Assembly: GCF_000706625.1 (NCBI RefSeq)
Contig: NZ_KL407334.1
Coordinates: 1,308,316 to 1,372,315, forward strand
Direction of reading: 5' to 3'
Length of the DNA stretch: 64,000 nucleotides
Origin: Bartonella koehlerae C-29
GTDB lineage: Bacteria; Pseudomonadota; Alphaproteobacteria; Rhizobiales; Rhizobiaceae
This document shows, piece after piece, positions 41,968 to 51,145 of the stretch. The notes beneath the pieces were generated by a model. That model was not told where the DNA came from, did no database searches, and saw nothing but the letters and a program-made list of their open reading frames with translations. A program made the translations under genes and the position numbers. Each line of letters starts with the position of its first letter. Position 1 is the stretch's first letter.

Positions 41968-44052
41968 TCACGCGTATTTTTTTTGTATCTCCAAAGCAAC
42001 AGCCGAGGGAACAGGTTCGTAATGATCAAACTGCATTGTATACTGTGCACGTCCTTGACTCATTGAACGAAGACTATTCACATAACCAAACATATTCGCC
42101 AAAGGAACCATTGCATTTACAACCGTTGCAATACCACGCGCTTCAGTTCCTGAAATTTGACCGCGACGAGAATTTAAATCACCAATGACATCACCAACAT
42201 AATCTTCCGGAGTAACAACCTCTACCTTCATTATAGGCTCAAGAAGCTGTGCAGCAGCCTTTTTTGCACCATCCCGAAAAGCCGCACGAGCAGCAATTTC
42301 AAAAGCCAAAACGGAAGAATCAACATCATGATAACCACCATCGACCAAAGTAGCTTTTACACCAAGCATAGGAAAACCTGCAAGAGGACCCGAACCCATA
42401 ACACTCTCAATTCCTTTCTGAACACCGGGAATATACTCTTTAGGAACGGCTCCACCAACAATTTTCGACTCAAAAATAAAATCATCACCATCATGAGGTT
42501 CAAAAATAATTTTTACACGAGCAAATTGCCCCGCTCCACCCGATTGCTTCTTATGTGTATAATCAACTTCTGCGATTTTCGTAATCGATTCACGATAAGC
42601 AACCTGAGGTTGCCCAACATTAGCTTCAACCTTAAATTCACGCCGCATACGATCAACAATAATATCAAGATGAAGTTCACCCATTCCAGCAATAATCGTT
42701 TGACCTGATTCTTCATCCGATTTAACACGAAACGAAGGATCCTCAGCTGCCAAACGATTAAGTGCAATACCCATCTTTTCTTGGTCCGCTTTTGTTTTTG
42801 GCTCAATTGCAATCTCAATAACAGGCTCTGGAAATTCCATGCGCTCCAAAATAACAGGTTTTAGAGGATCACAAAGAGTATCACCTGTTGTTGTTTCCTT
42901 AAGCCCCGCAAGAGCAACAATATCACCCGCAAAAGCCTCTTCAATATCTTCACGAGAATTTGAATGCATTTGAAGCATACGACCCAAACGCTCTCTTTTC
43001 CTCTTCACAGTATTTTCAAGAGAAATACTTTTTTGAACTTTACCAGAATAAATACGACAAAAAGTTAACGACCCTACAAACGGATCATTCATAATCTTAA
43101 AAGCAAGCATAGAAAGCGGAGCATCATCTGAAGATTCACGCGTTGTTTCACCTCCAGTCTTCACATCAATACCACTAATTGCAGGCACATCAACCGGAGA
43201 AGGAAGATAAGAAACAACAGCATCCAAAAGAGGCTGAACTCCTTTATTCTTAAAAGCAGTACCACACAGAACTGGATGGAACTGAACCTCTACAGTTCCC
43301 TTCCGAATAAGAGCGACAAGCTGTTCATTGGTTGGCATCACACCTTCCAAATAAGCTTCTGTCGCAGCCTCATCAACTTCAACCGCCATCTCAACTAACT
43401 TTTCGCGATATTCTTCAGCTTTTTCCTTCAAATCAGAAGGAATTTCACCAACCGTCGCCGAAGCACCAATAGAACCATCCCACCTTAATGCCTTCATCTC
43501 AACGAGATCAACAACACCTTCAAAATCGTTCTCAGCACCGATTGGCAATTGCAAAACCAGTGCTTTAGCACCCAAACGCGAACCAACCATTTCCACGCTA
43601 CGATAAAAATCAGCGCCTATTTTATCCATCTTATTCACAAACACCATGCGTGGCACACGATATTTCTCAGCCTGGCGCCAAACGGTTTCTGTCTGAGGTT
43701 CCACACCAGCATTTGCATCTAGCAACGCTATCGCACCATCAAGAACACGCAAAGAACGCTCAACCTCAATCGTAAAGTCAACATGCCCTGGCGTATCAAT
43801 GATATTAAAACGCCGCTTCCGACCATCACGCCCTTTCCAAAAGGTCGTCGTAGCAGCAGAGGTAATCGTAATACCACGCTCTTGCTCCTGCTCCATCCAA
43901 TCCATTGTAGAAGCACCATCATGAGTCTCGCCGATTTTATGATTCTTGCCGGTATAGAACAAAATACGCTCAGTCATAGTGGTTTTACCGGCATCAATAT
44001 GCGCCATAATACCAAAATTACGATAATCTTCAATTTTATATTCGCGAGTCAT
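41968..44052 (-). CDS. fusA: Elongation factor G
   Basis: The translocation GTPase. The ATG at 44050-44052 gives 694 residues starting [20 protein letters not shown]. GTPase motifs are [17 protein letters not shown] and NKMDK. Domain IV has the tip region [16 protein letters not shown] ([16 protein letters not shown]). It lies between rpsG and tuf. An upstream in-frame start would add ten residues and overlap rpsG. Confidence 0.98.
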   Translation of the reverse strand: MTREYKIEDYRNFGIMAHIDAGKTTMTERILFYTGKNHKIGETHDGASTMDWMEQEQERGITITSAATTTFWKGRDGRKRRFNIIDTPGHVDFTIEVERSLRVLDGAIALLDANAGVEPQTETVWRQAEKYRVPRMVFVNKMDKIGADFYRSVEMVGSRLGAKALVLQLPIGAENDFEGVVDLVEMKALRWDGSIGASATVGEIPSDLKEKAEEYREKLVEMAVEVDEAATEAYLEGVMPTNEQLVALIRKGTVEVQFHPVLCGTAFKNKGVQPLLDAVVSYLPSPVDVPAISGIDVKTGGETTRESSDDAPLSMLAFKIMNDPFVGSLTFCRIYSGKVQKSISLENTVKRKRERLGRMLQMHSNSREDIEEAFAGDIVALAGLKETTTGDTLCDPLKPVILERMEFPEPVIEIAIEPKTKADQEKMGIALNRLAAEDPSFRVKSDEESGQTIIAGMGELHLDIIVDRMRREFKVEANVGQPQVAYRESITKIAEVDYTHKKQSGGAGQFARVKIIFEPHDGDDFIFESKIVGGAVPKEYIPGVQKGIESVMGSGPLAGFPMLGVKATLVDGGYHDVDSSVLAFEIAARAAFRDGAKKAAAQLLEPIMKVEVVTPEDYVGDVIGDLNSRRGQISGTEARGIATVVNAMVPLANMFGYVNSLRSMSQGRAQYTMQFDHYEPVPSAVALEIQKKYA

Positions 44053-44082
44053 TGCACTTGCCTTAGTTTTTCTTAAACACAC

Positions 44083-44565
<483 letters not shown>

Positions 44566-44571
44566 TCAATA

Positions 44572-44943
44572 TTACTTTGGACGCTTCGCGCCATACTTTG
44601 AACGACGCTGTTTACGATTCTTGACACCCTGCGTATCAAGCAACCCACGGATAATGTGATACCGAACTCCTGGCAAATCCTTCACACGACCACCCCGAAT
44701 CATCACAACAGAGTGCTCTTGAAGATTATGCCCCTCTCCAGGAATATAACCAATCACCTCAAATCCATTTGTCAAACGGACCTTAGCAACTTTACGAAGA
44801 GCAGAATTTGGTTTCTTCGGCGTCGTTGTATAGACACGCGTACAAACACCACGTTTCTGCGGATTTGACTGAAGAGCAGGAACCTTATTACGCTTAACTG
44901 GCGTAATACGCGGCTTGCGAATCAACTGGTTTACGGTAGGCAT
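44572..44943 (-). CDS. rpsL: 30S ribosomal protein S12
   Basis: Decoding-centre protein. The ATG at 44941-44943 gives 123 residues starting [31 protein letters not shown] contains the Lys of the streptomycin-resistance hot spot (E. coli 43), and [13 protein letters not shown] carries the second (E. coli 88). Both are wild type, so no streptomycin-resistance change is visible. It is the first gene of the cluster. Confidence 0.98.
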   Translation of the reverse strand: MPTVNQLIRKPRITPVKRNKVPALQSNPQKRGVCTRVYTTTPKKPNSALRKVAKVRLTNGFEVIGYIPGEGHNLQEHSVVMIRGGRVKDLPGVRYHIIRGLLDTQGVKNRKQRRSKYGAKRPK

Positions 44944-45476
44944 GCAACCTTCCTCTTTTCGATCTACGTTCGTCTCACCCACTTGGGCTTCATTTACTTG
45001 TATCTATTCCGAATACAATCGGAACCAACACTTAAGCCTAAACACAAAATCGGGCACGCTTGCTATAAACAGCTTACCCGACTAAAAGCAGAGAAGGCAA
45101 TAGCCTCTTGCACTGGCATTTGCTTTTAATTTCCTAATCAAACCCTGTCCGAACGACCTTTTAGAATAACACTCCAAAAACGCTCATCACTCTTAAACGG
45201 TTGTGATAGTCTCTAATAGCGAGAACACATACATTCGTCAAGAACTAAACATCAGAAAGTTTCTAAAAATGAAAATAAATTAAATCGTAAGATATTAAAT
45301 TTGGCTTTTAACAAACACTCTTGATAAATCAGGTTACCATAGTAATATTTGCTTCAAAATAATCTAAAGAGAGACGGCATATCAGGGGAGGTTTATAGAA
45401 CGCTTTAACATCGTTAATTTAACGAATTGTATATGTAGAGTATTATAACGTACATATAACACCTAAAATACCTAAG
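44944..45476. other. Divergent spacer between rpsL and xthA
   Basis: About 530 bases without a gene. The right part carries the promoter at 45213-45241, and the left 260 bases would be the transcribed leader of rpsL. Small inverted repeats are present around 45040-45080, but no attenuator or protein-binding structure can be named from sequence alone. Confidence 0.55.
45213..45241 (-). promoter_or_regulatory. Probable sigma-70-type promoter of the ribosomal cluster
   Basis: On the minus strand TTGACG (45236-45241) and TATTAG (45213-45218) are separated by 17 bases, close to the housekeeping consensus. It would give an rpsL leader of about 260 bases. It is the best-looking promoter in the gap. 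Confidence 0.6.
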
Positions 45477-46268
45477 ATGAGTACCATGAAAATAGTAACG
45501 TGGAACATTGCTGGAATAAAAGCACGGCATGCAACATTATATCAATGGCTACAGAAAACTCAGCCTGATATAGTCTGTTTACAAGAAATAAAAAGTACCG
45601 ACGAGAACTTTCCACGCGATGCAATTGAAGGCTTAGGTTATCACATAGAAACATACGGACAAAAAAGTTTCAATGGTGTTGCGATTCTCTCAAAAAAAAC
45701 ACCTGATGAAGTTATCCGCCAATTACCAGGCAATGACAAAGATGAACAAACACGTTACATTGAAGCCGTTTATTCAATAAATAAAGGCGTTATTCGTGTT
45801 GCATCACTTTATCTTCCAAATGGAAATCCCATCAACAGCGAAAAATATCCTTATAAAATGGAATGGATGGAAAGATTATATACACATGCAAAATCATTGT
45901 TAAAATATGAAGAACCTCTTGTTCTAGCTGGCGATTATAATGTCATCCCAGCTCCATTGGATGCAAAAATCCCTCAAGAATGGAGTAATGACGCCTTATT
46001 TCTTCCACAAACAAGACAAGCATTCCAACGCATTGTTCATTTGGGTTTTTATGACGCTATTCGTAATGTCACAGATACTCCCTCATTCAGCTTCTGGGAT
46101 TTTCAAGCTGCTGCATGGCGCAAAGATAACGGGATTCGTATTGATCACTTTCTCTTATCCCCAGAAGCTGTCGATAAGCTTATCTGCGCTTATAGCCAAA
46201 AAGAAGTAAGAGGGTACAAAAAACCATCTGACCATATTCCCGTTTGGATTGACCTTAATTTCAATTAA
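45477..46268 (+). CDS. xthA: Exodeoxyribonuclease III / AP endonuclease
   Basis: Cuts DNA at abasic sites and degrades 3' ends in base-excision repair. The 263-residue protein shows the exonuclease-endonuclease-phosphatase motifs: VTWNIAGIKARH, CLQEIKS (metal-binding Glu), GDYNVIPAPLD, and the final SDHIPVWIDL with the catalytic His. The first ATG at 45477 is used; a second ATG three codons later (45486) is equally possible. It is divergent from the ribosomal cluster. Rhizobiales usually have two related paralogues. Confidence 0.93.
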   Translation: MSTMKIVTWNIAGIKARHATLYQWLQKTQPDIVCLQEIKSTDENFPRDAIEGLGYHIETYGQKSFNGVAILSKKTPDEVIRQLPGNDKDEQTRYIEAVYSINKGVIRVASLYLPNGNPINSEKYPYKMEWMERLYTHAKSLLKYEEPLVLAGDYNVIPAPLDAKIPQEWSNDALFLPQTRQAFQRIVHLGFYDAIRNVTDTPSFSFWDFQAAAWRKDNGIRIDHFLLSPEAVDKLICAYSQKEVRGYKKPSDHIPVWIDLNFN

Positions 46269-46394
46269 CTAAAGTATAATAGCTCTTTCATTGGGATAAT
46301 AAAAAAAATATCCCACCTAGAATAATAAATATGTTACACAGCCCATGGTAATCTAAAAAAACAAGAAGACATCGTACAATGCATGGAGTAAAGA

Positions 46395-47306
46395 ATGAGA
46401 AAATCACTTTTAATATTCATTGCAGCAACCGCAACCATCATAGAGCTGATAGGTATTGCAAAAGCTGAAAATGATACATTTGAAAAAATTAAAAGAACGG
46501 GGGAAATTACTCTAGGTGTTCGCGAATCGTCTGGTTTAGGTTATGCTCTTGGTAATGGAAAATATGTAGGCTTTCACACAGAAATGGCAGAACATATCAT
46601 TGATGACATTTCAAAAAAAATTGGTAAACCAATTAAAATTCATTATCTCCCCATCACATCACAAAATAGAATTCCTCTACTGCAAAACAATACCTATGAT
46701 TTTGAATGTGGCTCAACAACAAATGATATTTTTCGTAGTAAAGAAGCAGCATTTGCTTACACCACTTACGTTGAAGAAGTTCGGATTGCCGTAAAGAAAA
46801 ATTCTAACATTAAATCTCTTGAAGATTTAAATGGAAAAACAGTTGCTACCACCACCGGAACAACCGCTGTTCAACTTATTCGCAGAAACAAACGTGCAAA
46901 AAACATTAACTTTAAAGTCGTAAAGGGCAAAGACCATGGAGATAGCTTCTTATTACTAGAATCGGGTCGTGCAGACGCATTTATCATGGATGCCTCAATT
47001 CTTGCTGGACATATTGCTAAATCAAAAAATCCATCTAATTACGTCATCCTTGATACGGTACTTTCAGTCGAACCCATTGCTTGTATGCTCCGATTAAATG
47101 ACCAAAACCTGGAACACGCAATCAATGAAAGCATCGTGCATCAAATCAAAAACCACTCGCTTGAAAAACTTTATGATAAATGGTTTATGAAACCAATTCC
47201 GCCTGCAAATACTATTGTCAATCTTGCCTTGTCCGAATCGACGAAATATGCCTGGAAGCATCCAAACAGTAAACCTCGTGAAGACTACCCAGAAAATAAT
47301 TTATAG
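46395..47306 (+). CDS. Polar amino-acid ABC transporter, periplasmic binding protein
   Basis: The 303-residue substrate-binding protein has a signal peptide (MRKSLLIFIAATATIIELIG, cut near AKA). The mature part is a bacterial solute-binding family 3 fold: GEITLGVRESSGLGYALGNG, VGFHTEMAEHI, LEDLNGKTVATTTGTTAVQ and ADAFIMDASILAG. Similarity is to the glutamate/aspartate subgroup (GltI-like), so an acidic or related amino acid is likely but not proven. A hairpin at 47326-47367 separates it from the permease genes, which fits the usual excess of binding protein. Confidence 0.88.
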   Translation: MRKSLLIFIAATATIIELIGIAKAENDTFEKIKRTGEITLGVRESSGLGYALGNGKYVGFHTEMAEHIIDDISKKIGKPIKIHYLPITSQNRIPLLQNNTYDFECGSTTNDIFRSKEAAFAYTTYVEEVRIAVKKNSNIKSLEDLNGKTVATTTGTTAVQLIRRNKRAKNINFKVVKGKDHGDSFLLLESGRADAFIMDASILAGHIAKSKNPSNYVILDTVLSVEPIACMLRLNDQNLEHAINESIVHQIKNHSLEKLYDKWFMKPIPPANTIVNLALSESTKYAWKHPNSKPREDYPENNL

Positions 47307-47325
47307 AATTTGAAAAATAAAGAAC

Positions 47326-47367
47326 AACCACACTCTTTAAAAAAATTGAGTGTGGTTATGCTTTTTT
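47326..47367 (+). terminator. Terminator-like hairpin between binding-protein and permease genes
   Basis: AACCACACTC (47326-47335) pairs perfectly with GAGTGTGGTT (47348-47357) around an A/T-rich loop, followed by ATGC and six T. It lies 20 bases after the binding-protein stop. It probably ends or stabilises the upstream transcript, with partial readthrough into the transporter genes. Confidence 0.75.
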
Positions 47368-47445
47368 CAATAAATTTGGCCATATGTAAACATGGTAGAT
47401 TTGTTGTTTTATTTGCAAATAATTCAATTTAGGAAATATCAATTA

Positions 47446-48198
47446 ATGGACTTTTCTTTCCTTTGTAAAGATGATCTTACCCAAACATTGGTAGCGGGAT
47501 GCCTTGGAACCACTGGTGTCAGCCATACCTATTTAGATACATTGCTCGAGAGTTTAAAAAATACAGTTATTTTATCAATTTCCTCACTAATTTTAGCTAT
47601 ATTTTTGGGTATTATCACAGGAACAATGCGCACTTTACCAAATACGTCTATGACCAATTGCTTATTTCGCGCTATCGGTTACATTTGGGTGGAGATTATG
47701 CGTAATATTCCTCTCCTTGTACAAGTATTTTTATGGTATTTTGTCGTGCCTAAAATTTATCCGCCAGCAATAAATTACTCACCTATTTTATTAATAACAT
47801 GTGCCCTGGGATTCTTTACATCTGCTCGCATTGCAGAACAGGTTCGTTCAGGCATTGAAGCCATGTCTTCTGGACAACGCTATGCAGCTATGGCAATGGG
47901 ATTTACAACATATCAAATTTATCGTTATATCATATTACCGTGCACTATGCGCACAATTATGCCCCCGCTTACTTCAGAAGCAATGGGAATTGTAAAAAAT
48001 TCATCTATAGCATTTGCTGTTTCAATAAATGAACTCATGCAATTCCAATATCAAACGATTGAAGAAGTGAGTCATGTTTACGAAAATTATCTGATCGTCA
48101 CGATTCTTTATATTTTTATAGCTTTGTTCATATTCATCATTATGACAGTCATTGAACAAATGCTCAAAATTCCGAATTTTCAAAAAGAGGAACATTGA
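47446..48198 (+). CDS. Polar amino-acid ABC transporter permease (GltJ-like)
   Basis: Inner-membrane subunit of the importer. From the ATG at 47446, with an AGGAAA site, the product is 250 residues; an upstream start would add 18. Several membrane helices are visible (TVILSISSLILAIFLGIITG and later stretches). The EAA loop with the conserved Gly reads EAMSSGQRYAAMAMGFTTYQ. It pairs with the permease that starts 4 bases after its stop and with the ATPase gene. Confidence 0.88.
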   Translation: MDFSFLCKDDLTQTLVAGCLGTTGVSHTYLDTLLESLKNTVILSISSLILAIFLGIITGTMRTLPNTSMTNCLFRAIGYIWVEIMRNIPLLVQVFLWYFVVPKIYPPAINYSPILLITCALGFFTSARIAEQVRSGIEAMSSGQRYAAMAMGFTTYQIYRYIILPCTMRTIMPPLTSEAMGIVKNSSIAFAVSINELMQFQYQTIEEVSHVYENYLIVTILYIFIALFIFIIMTVIEQMLKIPNFQKEEH

Positions 48199-48201
48199 AT
48201 A

Positions 48202-48918
48202 ATGATGGATTCCGTAAGCTCCGAGTTTGGATTTTATTTTCCTTTTAATTTTTCAAATTTTGATTTTTCATTTTTTACTTTTGAGATATTTTGCTCTTAC
48301 ATTCTATCGGGATTACTCTTTAGTGTTTTTCTCACTCTTTTTGCAACGATATTGGGGATTATCTTCGGCACACTCTTAGCGATGATGCGGCTTTCTTGCA
48401 CTAAATTACTTTCTTCACTGGCAATAATTTACACAACAGCTATGCGTTCAATACCACTTGTTATGGTTATTTTATGGTTTTTTGTGCTTTTACCTTTCAT
48501 TACCGGTACATCAATCGGTGCAAATAAATCAGCACTTATTACTTTTACTGCATTTGAAACCGCTTATTTTGCCGAAATTATACGTGCTGGTATAAATTCA
48601 GTTTCGCAAGGACAAAAACATGCAGGGCAAGCTCTTGGAATGACATATTGGCAAAACATGTATATCGTAATTCTTCCCCAAGCTTTTAGAGACATGCTGC
48701 CAGTTTTTTTAACACAGGTTATTATCCTCTTCCAGGACACAACCCTTGTTTACGCAATCAGTGGTAATAGCCTTTTGAACGGTTTTGATATTGTGGCTAA
48801 CAATTTTGGTGTAAAGCAAGAAGCTTATATCTTGGCAGCTATTTTCTATTTTGTTATCTGCTTCACATTGTCGCAGATAGTTTTATATCTACAGAAAAAA
48901 GTATCCATTATTCGCTAA
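48202..48918 (+). CDS. Polar amino-acid ABC transporter permease (GltK-like)
   Basis: The second 238-residue permease. Membrane segments are clear, and the HisM-type loop has [20 protein letters not shown] with the EAA-region Gly, then [20 protein letters not shown]. The first two codons are both ATG. It starts 4 bases after the preceding permease and ends 11 bases before the ATPase, so the three genes form one unit. Confidence 0.9.
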   Translation: MMDSVSSEFGFYFPFNFSNFDFSFFTFEIFCSYILSGLLFSVFLTLFATILGIIFGTLLAMMRLSCTKLLSSLAIIYTTAMRSIPLVMVILWFFVLLPFITGTSIGANKSALITFTAFETAYFAEIIRAGINSVSQGQKHAGQALGMTYWQNMYIVILPQAFRDMLPVFLTQVIILFQDTTLVYAISGNSLLNGFDIVANNFGVKQEAYILAAIFYFVICFTLSQIVLYLQKKVSIIR

Positions 48919-48929
48919 CAGGAGAAAAA

Positions 48930-49676
48930 ATGTCTACCCATATGATCGAAATAAAAAATGTTTCTAACTGGTATGGCGAAATCAATGTTCTCAAAAACTG
49001 CACAACTACTATTAACAGAGGAGAAGTTGTTGTAATTTGTGGACCGTCTGGTTCAGGTAAGTCGACACTTATTAAAACTATTAATGCTTTGATCCCTTTC
49101 CAAAAAGGTGAAATTTGGATTGATGGAATACCTGTTCATTCAAAAAAGACTAATCTGTCTAAATTGCGCAGTCACGTAGGGATGGTATTTCAAAACTTCG
49201 AGCTTTTTCCACATTTATCAGTCATAGAAAATTTAACAATTGCACAAATCAAAGTCCTCAAGCGCAATAAAAAAGAAGCTCTTGAACGCGGTTTATTATA
49301 TCTTGAACGTGTTGGACTAATTGAACATAAAAATAAATACCCTGGTCAACTTTCTGGAGGTCAACAACAACGTGTTGCCATTGCACGTGCCTTAACCATG
49401 GATCCAGTTGTTATGCTTTTTGATGAACCAACATCCGCTCTGGATCCTGAAATGGTAGGTGAAGTATTAGATGTAATGATCAGCTTAGCAGAAGAAGGTA
49501 TGACAATGATTTGTGTAACGCATGAAATGGGGTTTGCTCAAAAAGTCTCAGAGCGTGTTATTTTCATGGATCAAGGAAGAATTCTCGAAGACTGTTCATC
49601 CGAAGAGTTCTTCTATTCTCCACAAGGTAGAACACCGCGTGCGCAAGAGTTTTTGTCTAAAATCCTTCATCATTAA
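48930..49676 (+). CDS. Polar amino-acid ABC transporter ATPase (GltL-like)
   Basis: The 248-residue nucleotide-binding subunit. Walker A is GPSGSGKST (38-46), the Q-loop [11 protein letters not shown], the signature [15 protein letters not shown], Walker [15 protein letters not shown] and the switch His in VTHEMGFA. This set is typical of the polar amino-acid subfamily. An AGGAG site precedes the ATG. It completes the importer with the two permeases and the binding protein upstream. Confidence 0.92.
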   Translation: MSTHMIEIKNVSNWYGEINVLKNCTTTINRGEVVVICGPSGSGKSTLIKTINALIPFQKGEIWIDGIPVHSKKTNLSKLRSHVGMVFQNFELFPHLSVIENLTIAQIKVLKRNKKEALERGLLYLERVGLIEHKNKYPGQLSGGQQQRVAIARALTMDPVVMLFDEPTSALDPEMVGEVLDVMISLAEEGMTMICVTHEMGFAQKVSERVIFMDQGRILEDCSSEEFFYSPQGRTPRAQEFLSKILHH

Positions 49677-49772
49677 TCACGAATTAAGACAAAAGCTATT
49701 TTTGTTGCAGAATCATACATAAAAGTTCAAGCTTTAATCTTAGGGGATAGGAAAGATATTAAAGTAAAATAT

Positions 49773-50567
49773 TCAAAAACTGTTGTTTTTTAACATATCA
49801 GCAACGAGTGACATCGCCCTACTTCTCTCAAATTCATCACAAGCAGAAAAAGCGCGCTCTTGCATAGGACCTATCCAATCTCGATCTTTTGGATTAGCTT
49901 TTTCATAGGCGGCAGTTAACATCGCTACCCCGCACACTGTTTTTCCTGCCTGGAATAGCATGTTCCCAAGCATCGCTTGAGCAGGAGGATTCCCTTTTCT
50001 TGCTGAAAGTTGAAACCATCGTGCTGCTTGTACAAGGTTTTTCTCTCTCCCCTCTCCTTTTAAAAATATTTGTCCCAAATAGTACTGAGCTTTAGAATTT
50101 CCATAATTCATTGCAGCCTGCATATAAAGACGAGTAGCATAGGAAGGATTAGATTTTACAGGTGATTGAGGGATACCTTTTTTTATATATCCCGCAAGCT
50201 TAACCAACGAATCAGAAACATAGCTTTCATTCTCTGAACCAAGATCAGCACCTTTTTCCACGATATATGCAAAAAAATTATATGCTTTATAATCATCTTC
50301 AGGAACGCCATCACCATCTGCATAGATGTGGCCAAGTTTCCAATTTGCACCAATATGCCCCATATTGGCAGCGCAACGTAATGCTGAAATAGCCTGATTT
50401 ATTTGTCCATTTTTATAAGCAGACATACCACGTTTAAAAAAATAAAACGAATTATAAGACGATTCCTGTGTGTTATTTACATCTATTCCATAAGTACTAT
50501 TAGAACAAAAAACACTCAAAGTAATAATAATTGCTGTTTTGTTCCACAGCTTAAGCCTGTTTAGCAT
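49773..50567 (-). CDS. exoR: ExoR, periplasmic Sel1-repeat regulator
   Basis: In Sinorhizobium and Agrobacterium ExoR restrains the ChvG/ChvI (ExoS/ChvI) two-component system from the periplasm; the Bartonella counterpart is BatS/BatR. The 264-residue protein has a signal peptide (cut near STYG, about residue 27) and Sel1/TPR-like repeats: ALRCAANMGHIGANWKLGHI, YADGDGVPEDDYKAYNFF, YYLGQIFLKGEGREKNLVQA and ARWFQLSARKGNPPAQAMLG. The conserved rhizobial order of these repeats, with KSNPSYATRLYMQAA between them, supports ExoR over a generic Sel1 protein. The ATG at 50565-50567 has an AGAGGGG site. Confidence 0.88.
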   Translation of the reverse strand: MLNRLKLWNKTAIIITLSVFCSNSTYGIDVNNTQESSYNSFYFFKRGMSAYKNGQINQAISALRCAANMGHIGANWKLGHIYADGDGVPEDDYKAYNFFAYIVEKGADLGSENESYVSDSLVKLAGYIKKGIPQSPVKSNPSYATRLYMQAAMNYGNSKAQYYLGQIFLKGEGREKNLVQAARWFQLSARKGNPPAQAMLGNMLFQAGKTVCGVAMLTAAYEKANPKDRDWIGPMQERAFSACDEFERSRAMSLVADMLKNNSF

Positions 50568-51145
50568 CTAAAGTACCCCTCTTTATCTCAGTTTGAATCT
50601 TACAACTGCTGCAAACTTCTTTATATGCATTCAAAATCTTCTTCTTAGTAAAACAAACAAGATATTTTAAAACAATTATTTTAACAGAAAAGGAAGATAA
50701 ATGAAAATCGCAAGAAAATATTTTACCAAAAGAAACTTTTATATTTTTGTGCAAAAATTTGATTTTTAAGAATAAATTTTCATTCTGTATTTTGTATCAG
50801 ATCCCTTGATATTATAGGTTATTTCCGACATTCTTATCATGAATAAGTAGAAACTGTTCAATAAAGAGACATCTGTATTTTGAAAAGCAATCTTAGAATG
50901 GGTAAAACATGTGATAACCTAACACTTGCGAGATTTAATGCGAGAACAATAAGAAAGATGATATTCACTAACTAATTCATAAATGGAAAAATGGTAAAAC
51001 TGTGTAAAATTTCCATTATAGCATTCATGAGTAATGCTAGAAAATGATATTGGAAGAAAGGAGAAATTCTCTTTTAAAAAATCTATGAATGAACAGCACA
51101 ATGGTATGGAATGATCCATGAGAAAAACAAAATAAAAAGGTGCAA
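50568..51145. other. Spacer between exoR and valS, no gene seen
   Basis: About 580 AT-rich bases. They should contain the exoR promoter and the valS 3' end. A 66-codon minus-strand frame (50919-51119) shows no family and no good start site. I found no remnant, RNA gene or convincing terminator. Confidence 0.6.

Noticed and set aside
50919-51119. 66-codon minus-strand frame between exoR and valS
   Set aside because: No family, no Shine-Dalgarno, and AT-driven composition.
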